Notes: generated from the sequence alone by a model not told the origin. A DNA stretch of 64,000 nt from Musa acuminata AAA Group (GCF_036884655.1 NC_088340.1:5415501-5479500); one strand, 5' to 3'; positions 13,515-27,600 are shown, counted from the first letter of the stretch. Numbers and translations: made by a program.

Positions 13515-16500
13515 TCAATCTTCAAACTCATGCATATGATCCAGAAGGTAATTAGCAGCAAGCTCCTCGTTTTTGTTGCAAGCAAAGAAGACTTGCAGCA
13601 CAAGTGCTCGATCAAAGCCCATCGCTTCGAGCTGCCACAATAAGTTGAGACAAAATTACCTACTCAGGAAATCAATAAAAATGAGTACATAAAATTACTT
13701 TAATGCATGATGAAAAATTTATGACAGCTTCAAATAAAAGATTCTGCTTTTTAATCCACCAATTAGTTCAACTATCTATACCCATTCCAATTGTCAAGAT
13801 GTCCAATTGTAATCCTACCTCAACAAAAATTGCACCAGAGATTTTTCAATTAATTTTATGGATTTGATAATGCAATCCATGCCAAGGTGGTCAGCTATAA
13901 TGCATGATACATGAGTGTACCAAGGCAACACTGTCGGGTCATAGTTGCCATGGCAATCAAAGCCAACCAGCATCTTACTGGCACCGGGGCATGTTGCAAA
14001 ACTGAAAACCAAATTCAAAATAATGGGTAAAAATAGACCTTCAAGAAATAGACCACAAGCCCCAATCCTACGTTTGAGAGAGTTTAGATTGCAGGCCCAT
14101 TCTGTAGAACCCTTTTTTCCCCTTTTTTTGTGAAATGCAAGCCAACAATCAGTTGCAAAATAGTAATAGTAGATCTATGAAGTCTTGAGATTGTTTCACT
14201 TCCACAGAAATTTGAAGCCAAGTAGAAAAGATTTATATTGACATAAAACTTACTGAAAAAAAGTGAGGGTAAACAATAAAGAACTGAATTTTTTATCCCA
14301 TAAAATTCTAAAACTTGCAACTTTGTGAACCGACACAAACAAGACCTATAAGCTATTGTTTAAAGGACTTCCCATGCTAGCCAGTCCTCTTTTGTTATAA
14401 AACTTCAAGATCGAGCAAAAGCTTGGGTTGTTTCTATGAAGCTAACTTGGCCTAGGCAGGAAAATTTTGCAATTGGCTTGAGTATTTGCATACCCTAGCA
14501 GTTCCATATGCTTCTTTACCAGCAAGTTGCCATTAATTCAATACAAAAGCAACTCCAATTTTCTGCTTTCTAGTTCCCACTACTAAAAGAACAGTTTCTT
14601 AAAAAACAGAACATGCTTCATGAAAAAAGGTTGGATACATTTGTTGACACTAAAGGAGCTCAATCATGCAATAAGATAATGCAAGCCAAAGATAAAGCAA
14701 ATTAACATGGATCTAAGTCTGTACTAATCTAAAAAATTGGATCGAGTGTTAGCACTAGGCTGATCAGGTCTTTTTTTAAGGAGATCAACTTCCTAGGAGT
14801 CAATACCCTAGGACCAAACCCAATATGTTAAATGATCACAAAAAGTGTTGTCTTACTAGAGCATATTTTTGTTTTCTTTAATTTCTTTAAATTATTAATA
14901 GGTTGGGATCCACAAAGACCCATATATCTCATAATCACATGCTAAAATCACAACATAGGTCTGCAGGTAAAGCCATACATAATAAATTAGAAACCAATAC
15001 TGATCCTGGGTAACTTGTGGCCAATCGTCAAATGAATTCTCCGCCTGTACCAATTTTTATGAGGTTTATGTGAGTTGATTAACCTGGGTTAGATTCTATT
15101 AATACTTCTCAACCTTTCTTGGCATCTTCGAAATAACTGAGGCTTAACAATTCTGTTAGATTGCTTAGACATGAATTGCTGACAAAGACAAACCAATGTC
15201 AATATGTCAATAATCAAATTGAAAGATCTCATTAAGTAAAATCGTGATGGCGTTATAAATGATATTGGCTGACATAGACAGTCACAAAACATTTGAATAT
15301 TTTATTAAAATTTATTTAATAAGAGAAAGAAATACAATTTCAATTTTGCTAGCATCTACTTAGAACAACGACAAGAACTTCTCCGAATACCACAAGAACA
15401 GAATGATTAAACAATATGTTGAAGAAAAGATCAACTTACACGCTCAATGGCTTCGCGTTCCTCAGGAGTAACATTCAGTGTTTGTGGCATTCCACCAGCC
15501 AACTGACCTAGAGGGTTGCTGCTTTACATAGATTGGTAAAGGTTAGAATAAGCAACAACCTCATTAAAATTAGAAAACATGCAACAATATTCCTCACCCC
15601 TCAGTTCCTTCTGCAGGCTCATTTATCAATCGCAAAAACTCTCCCTGGTGTTCCTGAATAAGCCTCATAATCTGAGGATTCTGTTTTCCCAGCTCTTGAA
15701 GCATAGGCTGTCAATCAGAGGAAACTAGCATAAGACGCTATATTGAAATAACAAAATCATTTGACTAAGAACACTCATGGAATATGGAAGCAATAAAAAA
15801 TACCTGCAAGATTTGAGGGTTTGCCTGCACCAAAGCCTGCAAAGCTCGAAACTGCACAAAATGTGAGAAATGAATTTTAAAACTCAATCTAAATTTTCTA
15901 GTCATTTGGCTTCGTATTTCATAACACAAAGAAACCTGTGGACTATTCCGTAAAAAATCAAGGCTTCCACCACCAGCATTTGACCCAACATTGGGCAGAC
16001 CCTGTGAGACCAAACATAAACAAAATAGTCAACCTTTATTATGTACAAAAGGCAGAAGTTGATGGACTACAGTTGGTGCCGTTACCTGAGGAAAGAGGTC
16101 CAAAGGATTAGCATTAGGACCACCAGAAGGAACTGCAGCTTGAACTGGTTGTGGAGCCTGCGCTGGGGCATTGGTTGTTTGTTCACTTGCAGGTGCTCGT
16201 GCAACTGGTGGGGCTTCAGCATTCTCAGGAATACCCTGATATACATATATATGTCTATTAGAACACAGATTGTCATCGAGAAATTTGAACTCAAGAAAAT
16301 GATTCAAATCATCTTGTTGTTTAAAAACAAGGAAGATGTAAGCACAGCCCAAAAAACACATTAGAAGTTCTTGTTAAACACTTTAGACAACTAAAAATGG
16401 GTATTTTTGGCATTGGTTACTAAAGAAATTATGCACATGCTAAAGCCAAAAATTAGTTGCAATAGAAAATTTCAGTTGGAGATGCCCTATAGAATTATTA

Positions 16501-19500
16501 CCATATTAGAAAAAAACAGGAAGCTACACATTCAAGACACTCATTTCTCATATTTACTTAAACCACTTCTCTTTTCATAAGAGCAACCTAACATTCAATC
16601 TAAAGAGAACACCCACAAGTGAAATGTCAACTGAAGTACAGCAATTGATCTGCTTCCTGGCTTCTGACTAAACCAAATTAAAAAGGAAGATAAGATTGAC
16701 GAAGAATAGAAAAGATTGAACTGATCCTTACGAAGACGAATAGAAATTGCTGAATATGAGCTAGCTCTTTAAGTCAGGCAATGATTCCCAATAAGAAATT
16801 GGTCTTACAGACATAAGGGAAGTAATTCTCTGATGAGTAGAAAAAGAAAGTTCTTGAACAATATTGCTAATCAAGGAAGAAGGGCCCAAAGTAAAAGTGG
16901 AATATGGAACAGGACAAACAGGCAAATAATAAATCTGAATCTTGTCTGCTAAGTTCATGCAGGTCTTCGTATTTGGATAAATTAAATCCATACATCAATT
17001 AGGATCAAACAATTTCCATAGTGTAAAGAGAACTGAACTGACTGAAGTGGTTCGGTGTACCTATTTGTTAAACACTAGAAGTGAAGAAAAAAATAGTGTT
17101 TAAAAACTCAAGATTTTAGCTCATGTCTTCCAAGAAGAGAAGAGCAAGCTGTTGATATCAGATTCTTAGATTTTTCCCAATAAAAACATAAATAAGCTTC
17201 TTCAGACTCTTTTTCTCCCCATAATGACTTCCAGTGTAGAAACAGACAATGGCATAAGAGTGCTTACATGGCTCATGTGGTAAGGCAAAGGTTGTTTAGA
17301 ACATATATTATACTCAAATTTGCTGTGGGATGTGAACTATTGAGACCTATAACTATCCTGGGAAAAGTCAATCACAATATCAAGAGAGACAAGGAAGGAA
17401 ATACAGAAATGAAACTTACAGAGTATAAATATTCAACAGCCCGTTCAGGGTTGTTATATGCAGCACGCAGGGCACGAACGACAGTGTCTCTGGCCCAAGT
17501 CCCCCCACCCATGTCAAGAATTTGTTGGATGGTTTGCTCTAAGGTATTACCAGCAACAAGATTTGATGCTGCTTGACCATATGCATCTACTTCACTGCTG
17601 CTTATAAACAGGTAAAAAGTCGATGAGAGTGATCATATAATCAGAACCAAAAGAATGGAGAACATAATGGTATATAATTCACACTTAAAAAACTAAAAAA
17701 AATTAAACAGAAAATAGCAATGGATGCACCATTTCCATAATTTTTATCAATATGTCACCCAAATTTCAAGATGAAGTCAACTGGAAGATTTGGATGTGCA
17801 CCTAAAATACCTAATCAAGCACTGTTCTGTAGAACAGGTTTGTACCTAAAATAGCAACTTGTTGCTAGTGCAAGTTCTATAAACAAATCATCTAACTAAT
17901 GCAGAACAACTTGAATCCACGCGTTGGATGAAGGACATAAGGGTGAATCAACAAGTCCAGTAAAATATGAGCAGAAGGAGAAGACATATTAGAATGTAAG
18001 AACCCAGAAAATGTCCAAGAATGAGGCCATAATTAAAGAAAAAAAATAGCACCACAAGAATCAAAAGAAGAGGGACAAATTGTCTAAATTTTCCCACATT
18101 GACACATTACACAACAGATGTTTCTTCTCTAGCCTGCATCATGAATAAACATATATTTAAAGTAAAAGACATGAAGTCTACCCACAAGCAAAGTTCGTCA
18201 TCCCGTAGCGTACAGCTCGATATGGGCGATATATTCCGATCTGACAAGGGACTGGTAGGGGTGGTATATCAGTACACACCCATATACCATGCGTAAATAC
18301 GCTCGGTATGACTCGGTACAGCTCAATACGTACCAAGCCAATAGCTAATCAGTACAACGATATGGACTTGTAAGTCGAACCATACCCATAAGGACTAAAA
18401 CAATCTAATATTTGATACACTAGGACCAAAAATTACCCAAGTTGGTCTATGAGAACATAAAAGAACAGAATCTTGAGTAACCACAGACCTTTTCACAGAG
18501 TCTAATGGCAACATTCACTAAAATATTGCTTTAGGATGTTACCTTAATGCCATCATTTTTACAAGTAAACAGTGAAATATATGTAACACGTGTGAAACAA
18601 TAATGCTTCTCAAATTTACATGTCAAATATACAGTTGGATAATTCCCTCCAATCAATTTATGAACCTTTATCAAATGAGAAAGTGAAACTCCCAAACAAA
18701 ATAAACTTAGCAATGCACATATCATAACAGTTCTATTAAAAAGTTGATGCAGTAAAATGTCTAACTACAGATTGCGTCCAACTGCTGTATAATGCCAAGA
18801 ATTAGAAAGCACAAACAAGGACATTAAGTCCCTTTAAGAAAAACAGGACTACAGAACCATTTTCAAAATGAGTGAAAAATGGTGACTTACGATATGGTAG
18901 CCACAGGAGTTGCAGCAGTTGGAGCTGGTGTACTTGCAGGTACACTGCTTAGTGAAGCAGGGCAACACGACAAAACAAAATCTTAATAATCAGAATATGT
19001 ACAAAGCAACTAAATATGATAACCCAAAGAAATAAGCATATGACCATAAAAGACTTACAAAGGCAATGTTGCTGAAGGTGCTTGAGATGGAGCAGATGCT
19101 TGTGCTGAAGGGACGGGAGGTGCAGTATTAGTAGGTGGAGCCTACACAAGAAAACAGAATCATGAAGCTTTCAAAAATATTGATGCAATGTTAATATCAC
19201 GCATGTGTACAGCAAGCGCAAGAAATCCATTAAATGCAACACTTCTTCAGAGCTTCAGCATTTTCATAAATTGCTTACATTTTAAAGCATCATAGGGTGA
19301 AACCCATCATAGTTCAATATGTTACAATTCAAGCATCTAATCCAACAGAGACAAAGACGGGATAGAAGAGGAGTCTGTATGCAGCTTCCTTGCTTTTTTC
19401 CTCCTTCACCCCTCTTTCATTTTTGTTTATTTTAATGGGACAATTGGTGCCAGCATACCATAAAAGTTTGATAAGGAATGGGAATATCACCATTAAGGCA

Positions 19501-22500
19501 ATCGACACAACAACCACAAATAAACTCTTCCAAGTCAAGAATATTTATTCTTCATTCACTAAATTTACATTCACCTCCCGCCTACCAGTAGAACTTGAAA
19601 CAGAATAATATCTAGGTGTGTATATCCATAACTGTAATCCTCAATGATGCAGCAGTGTAATGCGGCATTCATATAAGAACCAGCATCAGCTATCATTTCA
19701 AACCAAACATGCAATGTACATCAAGCTTCATCATAAAACATCCCAAGAATATGCATCAATAGATTATAGCCAAGAGAACATGTTATATGTGGTCACATGC
19801 AATACAATGTAATCCATATTACAGGTAGAAGAATTAAAATTATGCCATGATATTTACTAGACTGTCAAAAGAGTAGTTTCTGCAATAATCTAAATATAAC
19901 AGAAGCAATCAACCCATATGTGCTTCAACCTTCAAGTGCTCTTCGACGGCTAATAGACAAGGGCCAATTTTTGGTCTTGTGGCAGAAATCCAGTAATTAG
20001 CACAGATAAGTTTTCCTAGTAGTAATATTTGATCTACTAATCAGTAGAATAGCCAACTAAAAATGCACCAAGAAATGCTAAGACCAATCGAAGATGGAAA
20101 TTAATTGATCTAGGTAAACCTCAAAGCTTCCTAATCAACATCATGTTTTCCAACAACAATAATAATGATAAATTTACAGGGTTCTCTTTCATACTATGTC
20201 CTATATGCACAATAAACACAAGTGTGAAAATTTGGAGACTGAACTTGACAAATTTAAATGCCAAATAATTTGTTCCTAATGACAAGAATGTTTCATTTTC
20301 GATTCATGTCTGCACGAAACATATAAGCACCCAAGGAAGTGTAGGTAATTTCAAACATCTGCTATTGTTTTTGGAGTGTTTATTATCCACATAGAATTGG
20401 AAGTATATTTTAGACACGAGCAGAACAAAGAGAGAAAGATACAGTTAGGAAGATTGTTATATCATTCATTCATGCACTGTCTTCTTACCTGACTTGCAGG
20501 TGCTTGTACAGTGGTCGATGCTCCACTAGATGAGCCCTTAGTCTGCAAGGGTAAAAGGATACAGCACACTTAGAAACCATTCATAATGTACTCTGAATAT
20601 TATTAATTCAGTAAACATCACATCTTAATCATCTATAGAATTTCCATGTGATCGCCAATCATGACTTATATCTAAGAAAAGCATTAAACAATGCAAAAAA
20701 AACAGGAAAAAAGTGAAGATAAACACAGGCATAGAAAGAACCATTCATGTGAAAGCATTCACTAAATTTACATTCACCCTCATGCGTACCAGCAGAACTT
20801 GAAAAACAGAAAGATATCTAGGTTTGTATATTCATGACTGTAATCCTCAATGATGCAACAGTGTAATGCGGCATTCATATAGGAACCAGCATCAGCTATC
20901 ATTTCAAACCGAACACACAATGTACATCAAATTTCATCATAAAACATCCCAAGAATGTGCATCAATAGCTTATAGCCAAGAGAACATGTTATATGTGGTC
21001 CCATGCAATACAATGTAATCTATATTATAAGTGTGAAAATTTTGAGACTGAAATATTGTTTTTCAAACTTGACAAGTTTAAATGCCAAATAACTTGTTCC
21101 TATGACAAGAATGTTTCATTTTCCATTCATGTCAGCACAAAACATATAAGCACCCAAGGAAGTGTAGGTAATAGCAAACATTTGCTATTGTTTTTGGAGT
21201 GTTTATTATCCACAAAGAATTGGAAGTATATTTTAGATACAAGAGCAGAACAAAGAGAGGAATATACAGTTAGGAAGATTGTTATATCATTCATCCATGC
21301 ATTGTCTTCTTACCTGACTTGCAGGAGCTTGTACAGTGGTCGATGCTCCACTAGATGAACCCTTAGTCTGAAAGGGTAAAAGGATACACCACACTTAGAA
21401 ACCATTCATAATGTACTCTGAATATTATTCATTCAGTAGGCATCACATCTTAAGGTCTCAAACATCTATAGAATTTCCATGTGATGGCCAATCATGATTA
21501 ATATCTAAGAAAATAATTAAACAATGCAAAAACAGAAAGAAAAAAAATGTGAAGATAAACACAGGCATAGAAAGAAGCATTCATGTGAAAAGCATTTAAC
21601 TCACTGACAACAATATTTTTCCAAAAACTGAATATACGGACATTGCCACTCAGATTGTTGGCGCATGGTCAGCACCTGCAAGGTTTATCCCATGTACAGA
21701 GAGCAATGTCCTTATTCTTACCCTTACAAGTATGACCATGCATTTCAACATGACTTAAGATTGCTCTAGTTAAACCTCAGAAAAATATTTACCAACCACA
21801 AAAAATTCTAAACACCACCTGTTCCTAGTTAATGTGCTCTGAATAAAATTACCAGTGAAAGGGAAGAAAAATTATGTTCTTCCACATAAACAATACACCA
21901 AGTAAAAGATAAATATAGGTCAAACTGATAAATTTTCATATCTGAAGGAGAAAAACTAGTTGATAATGATTGTTACACCTCAAATTAACAAATAAATAAA
22001 TATTTATATAATATTACCAAAAGAAATCACACAAGAACATAAAATTTTTATGGAGGCCTCCTAATTTGATAGTCACACAAGTAGTGCACATAAAGAAAAA
22101 CCTAGTAAATGCCAATACAACAACAATAATAATAGTAAGCTGAAACAGCCCAATTATTTGGGTCTTTTTCCTGCCATTGAATACTGTTTACAGCATACCG
22201 CTAGTAAAATTAAAGCAGCCACTATAAGAGAGCAGTGCTAATTGCTGAAAAGATGCTAAGGAGCTCAATGGCTCTTCTCTGTAAAGAAATGCTAAAAAAA
22301 TGTTAATTGTCTTGGAAAAATTTTATTTTTTTAAGAATTCTGAATCCTGCCAAGTATAAAATGCTTAAGAAGTTCCATTAAGGTGTCTTCTCTTCACTGT
22401 ACATGTTTAGTTACATATAAATTAAGAATTCCATGTGATTTTGTAGTAAGAATGCCATTACACATGGAAGCACCTGTGCAGTCAACTTAACAAAAGATTC

Positions 22501-24484
22501 ATGTGACTTTGTCACAACATAAGTGCAGTAAATGTACATACAATAAAAGACTTAAATAAATTTGTGGGATCAAAATAATTAGGATTCACCAGATAGTGGG
22601 TTTGTCCTATATCCTTCCCACCAGATAAAGAACACCCAGAAAAGAGAGCTTGCCTCTCCCTCCAACTACTAGTGAAGCAGGAGTACAATATCCTATATTT
22701 TTCTCTTACTGGAAACCAGCAACATAGTAGCAAATGGTAAATCATCTTAGCTTCTAAAAGAAGCTCAATGGTCAAAATACTTCAACAATCAGTCACAGGT
22801 CCACAAATATAAGAATGTTAAGCATCAGAAGATAGTCACAAGAGCTAATGGCTACCTTACTCAGCATTATAACAAGAAAAGTGCTTTCACAAACTTTATT
22901 CTCATCCAGTGTAGTATCATCTTTAAGAATCTTCCCTTGATGTATAAGCATCTGCTGTTCAGCTGGATAAACAGTTTTTCCTTGAGATGTCTCGATATAT
23001 CTTTTCACAGCAGCAACCTGCAGAGCAACCATACCACAATGATTACTGTTCAGACAGTTAAGTATGCAAACTAAATATAATTGAGGCAAAAGACAAGAAA
23101 TAAAATAAAACTAATCTAGTTGTGACAAAGGTTAGAGTTCTAGAACAATCCTAACTGCATCTGAAGGCAAGGCTCTATTCTGCATGTCCGTATCCACATG
23201 AGTGTACCAGTGCATTTAATCATCGTCTCAAATCAGCAAGACATGCAAAGGCATAAACTCTAGGAAGAAGGGACAAATAGGTATGAAAAAATGATGATTG
23301 GAAAGGAGAGACAAGATAAAAATGATAACTAAATTCTTGCAACATGTCCTGCTAACTAGTGCATAATCTACTGTGAACGACCAGTAATGCTTGCAATATA
23401 TCTTTCTTCCAAACATAAGCATTCAATTAAAATACTTAACACATGAAATGTATCTTGATAACTAGTGCATAATCTACTATGAACGACCAATAATTGTTAC
23501 ATCAGATAAGCTCACTGCCGACCCATGCTAGCTGCCCTGTACCAGAGTGAAACTTGCTCATCCATTTCTGACATACACGGGCAGGCGATAATCCATAAGA
23601 GACAATTGAACTCCGTTCACTCAGCTCTTCACTTGCTGCTTTTCTAAATCAATGAGTTAGACCTAGATCTATTCACTTCTAAATTTCCAAACACATCTAG
23701 AACAGTACAAACTACCATGATTATTTTACACCGTCTAGATTTGTTTCTCAAATCATGACCCTTCTTGCTTATCCACCACTAACAATGACTTATGTCTAAC
23801 ATCACCAGTCAAGATTTTTTCCCATACATCCCCTTGACCCTCCCAAAATCTCACATAGCAAGTAAAGGTCTAATCATAAGCATCAAACCTCCAATGACAA
23901 AATTCATAATAAACCTGAGTCCAACAAATGATCTCTCTTCCCCAAATACCTTCTCCCAGGTTAAAGTTGTCAACAGATACAACATGGTTGCTTGAGACAT
24001 CAACTGTAGTTTATGCAAGGGTCAAGCAATAAAGTAAAAACCCGCACTGAGCAAAACATAACCAGTCCAATTGGCAAACCCTACTAAATTATCCCTTCAT
24101 TGTGCAGACAACCCTAAACAACCCCAAAACCAATATCCCAAGAAGTATGCCCTAATTTTAAAGAAACGAAACAATTCCACAGGAGGCAACCCAGATTTCT
24201 TCGACTACAAGATCTTTCCTAAACCCTACTGCCCAAAATTTCAGCCTCCCATCCACGTCAGAATCACGCCCAAATTGGGTTCAAGCAATCAGCAAGGGCA
24301 ATCAAATTGGCAGAATTATAAGCAGGCAAAGATCAAAAGATAACAAAGAAAGACCAGTCGATTCGCCAACGAAAAAGGATCGCATCTAGGGCGAAGATAG
24401 GACGGGGGGCGGTGGTACCGTGTCCTCGGGCTTCACATCGATCTCGAAGTTAGTGCCCTTGAGAGTCTTGACGAAGATCTTCAT
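13515..24484 (-). CDS. RAD23: RAD23 ubiquitin receptor, UBL-UBA1-XPCB-UBA2
   Basis: RAD23 proteins carry ubiquitylated substrates to the proteasome and stabilise XPC/RAD4 in nucleotide excision repair. Thirteen minus-strand exons join in frame: 24484-24419, 23017-22856, 21367-21314, 20542-20489, 19141-19059, 18947-18891, 17597-17420, 16235-16086, 16001-15936, 15851-15804, 15707-15598, 15521-15440 and 13631-13515. They give 408 residues. The UBL is residues 1-76 (starts [17 protein letters not shown], ends FLVIMLSK). Residues 77-112 are two copies of [18 protein letters not shown]. An Ala/Pro/Thr linker leads to UBA1 at about 168-208 ([20 protein letters not shown]). The XPC-binding STI1-like region is about 282-337 ([34 protein letters not shown]). 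UBA2 ends the protein ([20 protein letters not shown]). The start is fixed by the UBL first strand. Three acceptors are AAGCAG type, so a few residues may vary. Confidence 0.97.
18196..18375. repeat. CGGTAC-word repeat copy (RAD23 intron)
   Basis: Dense words such as gctcgatatgggcg, ctcggtatgactcggtac, acgtaccaagcc and ggtatatcagtac match the vocabulary of the copies in the SCY2 introns. It lies in the intron between exons 18947-18891 and 17597-17420. No coding sense. Confidence 0.5.
19553..21597. repeat. Tandem duplication in RAD23 carrying one exon per copy
   Basis: Copy 1 (19553-20755) and copy 2 (20756 to about 21597) are head-to-tail and very similar over intron and exon alike. Shared landmarks are cattcactaaatttacattc at 19553/20756, the agtgtgaaaat block at 20221/21030, the 54-bp exons 20489-20542 and 21314-21367, and the closing acacaggcatagaaagaa. 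Copy 1 holds about 390 extra bases (roughly 19824-20220) that copy 2 lacks. The coding exons differ at only two silent positions. The exon is 54 bp and phase 0-0, so the frame is kept. Confidence 0.92.
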
Positions 24485-24620
24485 CCTGCCCTGTTTCGCT
24501 TCCGCAACCGCTGCTATCTCTCTCTCCGCCTCTCTCGCGAGGGTTGATAGTGCCGCGACTCCGACGAAAGCGAGGGGCGAGGGGCGAGGGCTAGGCGAAA
24601 GGGCAGGCGATCGTTTTATG

Positions 24621-24630
24621 TATTTATAGA
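24621..24630 (-). promoter_or_regulatory. TATA box of RAD23
   Basis: The minus strand reads tctataaata about 137 bases upstream of the RAD23 ATG. That would place transcription start near 24595 and give a GC-rich leader of about 110 bases. Position and consensus fit a plant TATA box. Confidence 0.6.
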
Positions 24631-25100
24631 GCAATAGGATAAACACCGAAACAGCAGTGGGTAAAAATTATTCCTTCCGGATTGGTGCCCCGCTGGGTCC
24701 GACAAATATCCCGCCAATAAGAACGCAGTTTTTTGCTATTGATGTTTCAGATCAAACACGGTAATCCGTCGAGAACGCGATTTTTACTGTTTTCTTTCCG
24801 GATACGTCTTTCGTCCGCGTAAAAAAACAAACCCTCCTGCATCCGTCCTTGGAAAAGAGGGTAGGAGGGGGTAACGCCGATGAATGAAGTGGTGGGGGTG
24901 GACTTCGGCGACTGCAGTATACCCGGACTCGAAACTTTGTGAATGATGTGGTGGGACCCATCTCTGTTTTGTGTCACACCGTGAGAGTGCATTCTTCGGG
25001 GTATAGCTGGCCGCGACCCATCGGTGGGCGAGTAATGATTGGCGTCTTTTTATGATATTTATATTTATTTGTTATGAGATGAAAAATATGGAATCGGGCT
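24631..25100. other. Intergenic upstream of RAD23
   Basis: RAD23 promoter side. No gene was recognised; the short open frames here have no domain. The sequence changes from moderately GC-rich to AT-rich near 25040, where repeat DNA begins. Confidence 0.5.
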
Positions 25101-25107
25101 ATTATTG

Positions 25108-25350
25108 GGTGTTTGGTTGTATTCCGTGGAATACATGGAATCCATGTTCTTTATCGGACCTCGGTGCAAAGTAAATGGATCTCGTGGATGTTGGAACAAC
25201 ATCCGTCGTATTCCACCCGGTAAACATCCTTTGCGTATGATATGTATGCAATGGTAGCACGAGACAAGTATTAGCAATTAAGGTAAGAAAAAATTAAATA
25301 TTATAACTCGTAATCATTCAGAAAAACACTACAAGTATAAATTATAATAT
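25108..25350. repeat. Dispersed repeat, left of copia relic
   Basis: The stretch with attccgtggaatacatggaatcc, ggatctcgtgg, catcctttgcgtatgatatg and attagcaattaaggtaag has diverged counterparts at 27930-28170 and 28230-28520 (attccgtgcaatccatggg, ggatcgcgtg, acatccttgtaaataataaatg, attagtaattaagat). The copies bracket the copia relic. Confidence 0.6.
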
Positions 25351-25929
25351 TAATTATTTCGTTATTATTTATCTAGTTAAATTTTACACCGATTATGCAT
25401 GAAATGTTTCACCTAACAAATGCCAATCAGCCCACTAAATTCGTAATTGTTTCGTATGAAAATACATGTACAATGACGAAAAAAAAGACCTTTGATCCGA
25501 CCATCACGAATAAAGTTTCTACAAAATAATTTAGAAATCTTTTAATGTTATTATGATCAACATTTATGGGAATAATGATATGGTCCACATCTCGGAGTAA
25601 AAAACTCAATACTACAATATCACGTGATCGATATATAGTAAATTATTCTTTTTTTAGTATTTATGTTATATATGGTTAAAACCTTATACCCGTAACAAAT
25701 TGAAAGGTCCATCAAAACTATGTATTTTTCTTAAATATTATGCTAATTAAAGTGTCTTTAAATATTTTGATCCATCAGCTAAAAGAATTTTTATTTCTAG
25801 CTATATTTTTCCTTATAAATCATTTGAATCTCTTTTACTTAAACTAACTTTCAATAAATTTATTGATTATGTCATATAAATTCATGAGCCATCCTATATT
25901 ATCATTGCTCTTTAGGTGGAAACATCAAT

Positions 25930-27600
25930 CACACCCATTGATGTAAATACTTTATCTATTCAATATCCACTAGGTTCTTTATCTGCCTAATAAACAATAT
26001 GTCATCTCATCCATACAGTCGTCACATGAGTGTGTCATCAATAAGAAGAATTTATAGAAATATTTGGTTTTAATATCTCATATTTTAAATTCTTCTTAAA
26101 CAACACATCCTAGAGATGTTATTAATCATACACCAATTCATCCGATGATTACTAGATCCAAAAATTAAGTCTTTAAACTAAATAAAAAAAAATTATTTTT
26201 GTAAACTAATCCTAAATATTAATTTCTAACTCTTCTACTATCAATCAAGCCTTAAAAAATTTTGAATAATGAGTAATAATATTAGAAGAATATAATGGTT
26301 TATTATGAAATAATATATTGAACTTAATCACACCTCATCTAAATCAAAACCTTATATAGTACAAATCAGTTTTTCATATCAAACAAAATCCTTATGTGTC
26401 CATTAATAAGTATAAAGCAAGACTTATTATAAAGCGATTTCATCAATATCCAAGTCTTGAGTACTACGACACTTTTAACCCAGTTGTGAAGATAATAATA
26501 GTTTATATTATTTTATGTTTTATCCTCTTTAACAATTGGAAACTTTGATAGTTGGATTTGAATAATATATTTCTTTATGGTTATATTTCTGAAGATATAT
26601 TTATAAGGTAACCTCAAAGCTTTATTAATTAAAATCTTCCATGACATATCTATAAGTTGCATAAAATTCTTTATGGTCTCAAGTAGTCCCCTCATGATCG
26701 GTATCATAAATGTTGAACACATTGAGTCTTAGTTGAATTTCATAATTCTTAATTTGATAATTTATTATTCATTTATTCTCATGAGGGCATAATTATGTTT
26801 TTACCAAATTAGTAATAATTAATAATTTTATTTAATAGTTTGGAAATAAATATTTTTATCAAAGATCTTGAAGCCAATATTATTATTATGCCAATCTTTA
26901 AAATTATTTCTCTTACCTTATCTAATAATGCTAATCTCAGTGACGCCACCGTGTATCATCAAGTTGTTGACGATCTACATTCACTTGTCCATACATTCCA
27001 TATACATTGAATAAATTTTCTTAACTAATGCATAAGCTTAACCATTGAACAACTATTAAATATTTTCTCTAGTACTTAAAGGGTATTATTGATCATGGCT
27101 TATTTCTCTGAAAGGACTCTCGTATTTTATTTTATGTATTTTTTGATATCAATTGGACATGTAATGAGGATGATAGGACATCTACTAGTACTTATTTCGT
27201 ATTTCTTGGTTACAATCCAATATATTAGAGTTCCAATAAATAAATTTCTCTTGCGAGATCTTCGATTGAATATCAAGCGATTGCTTTTCTATTTATCGAA
27301 CTTTATTGAATTCAATGATTGCTATATAAACTATGTCACATTCTCTAATTCTCTATCTATACATTGTGATAATATCGAGATAACATATTTATGTGCTAAT
27401 CATGTATTTTACTCTCGAACTAAACACATAATTATCTATTTTTAGTTTGTTCATGACAAGGTTAAGAATGGTAAGCTACGTGTCTCTAATGTCTTATCTT
27501 CTAATCAATTTGTAAATCCTCTTACTAAGTTTTTATTTTACCAGTAATTCCTTCTACTACGGTCCAGGATTAATGTCTCCACTAAGAACACCATCTTACG
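25930..27600 (+). mobile_element. Decayed Ty1/copia retrotransposon (RT to RNase H)
   Basis: Fragments of copia pol occur in order on the plus strand, broken by many stops and shifts. About 26140-26165 recalls HPMITRSK. About 26365-26485 reads NPYVSINKYKARLIIKRFHQ and then DTFNPVVK, the start of RT. About 26620-26720 recalls the LYGLKQ-type block. About 27068-27200 reads RYLKGTIDHGLF-like sequence and then a DDRTSTS-like segment. About 27355-27430 reads IHCDNIEITYLCANHVFYSR, the RNase H region, followed by the DKVKNG-type tail near 27455-27535. It is AT-shifted and old; intact LTRs were not found. Confidence 0.88.
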
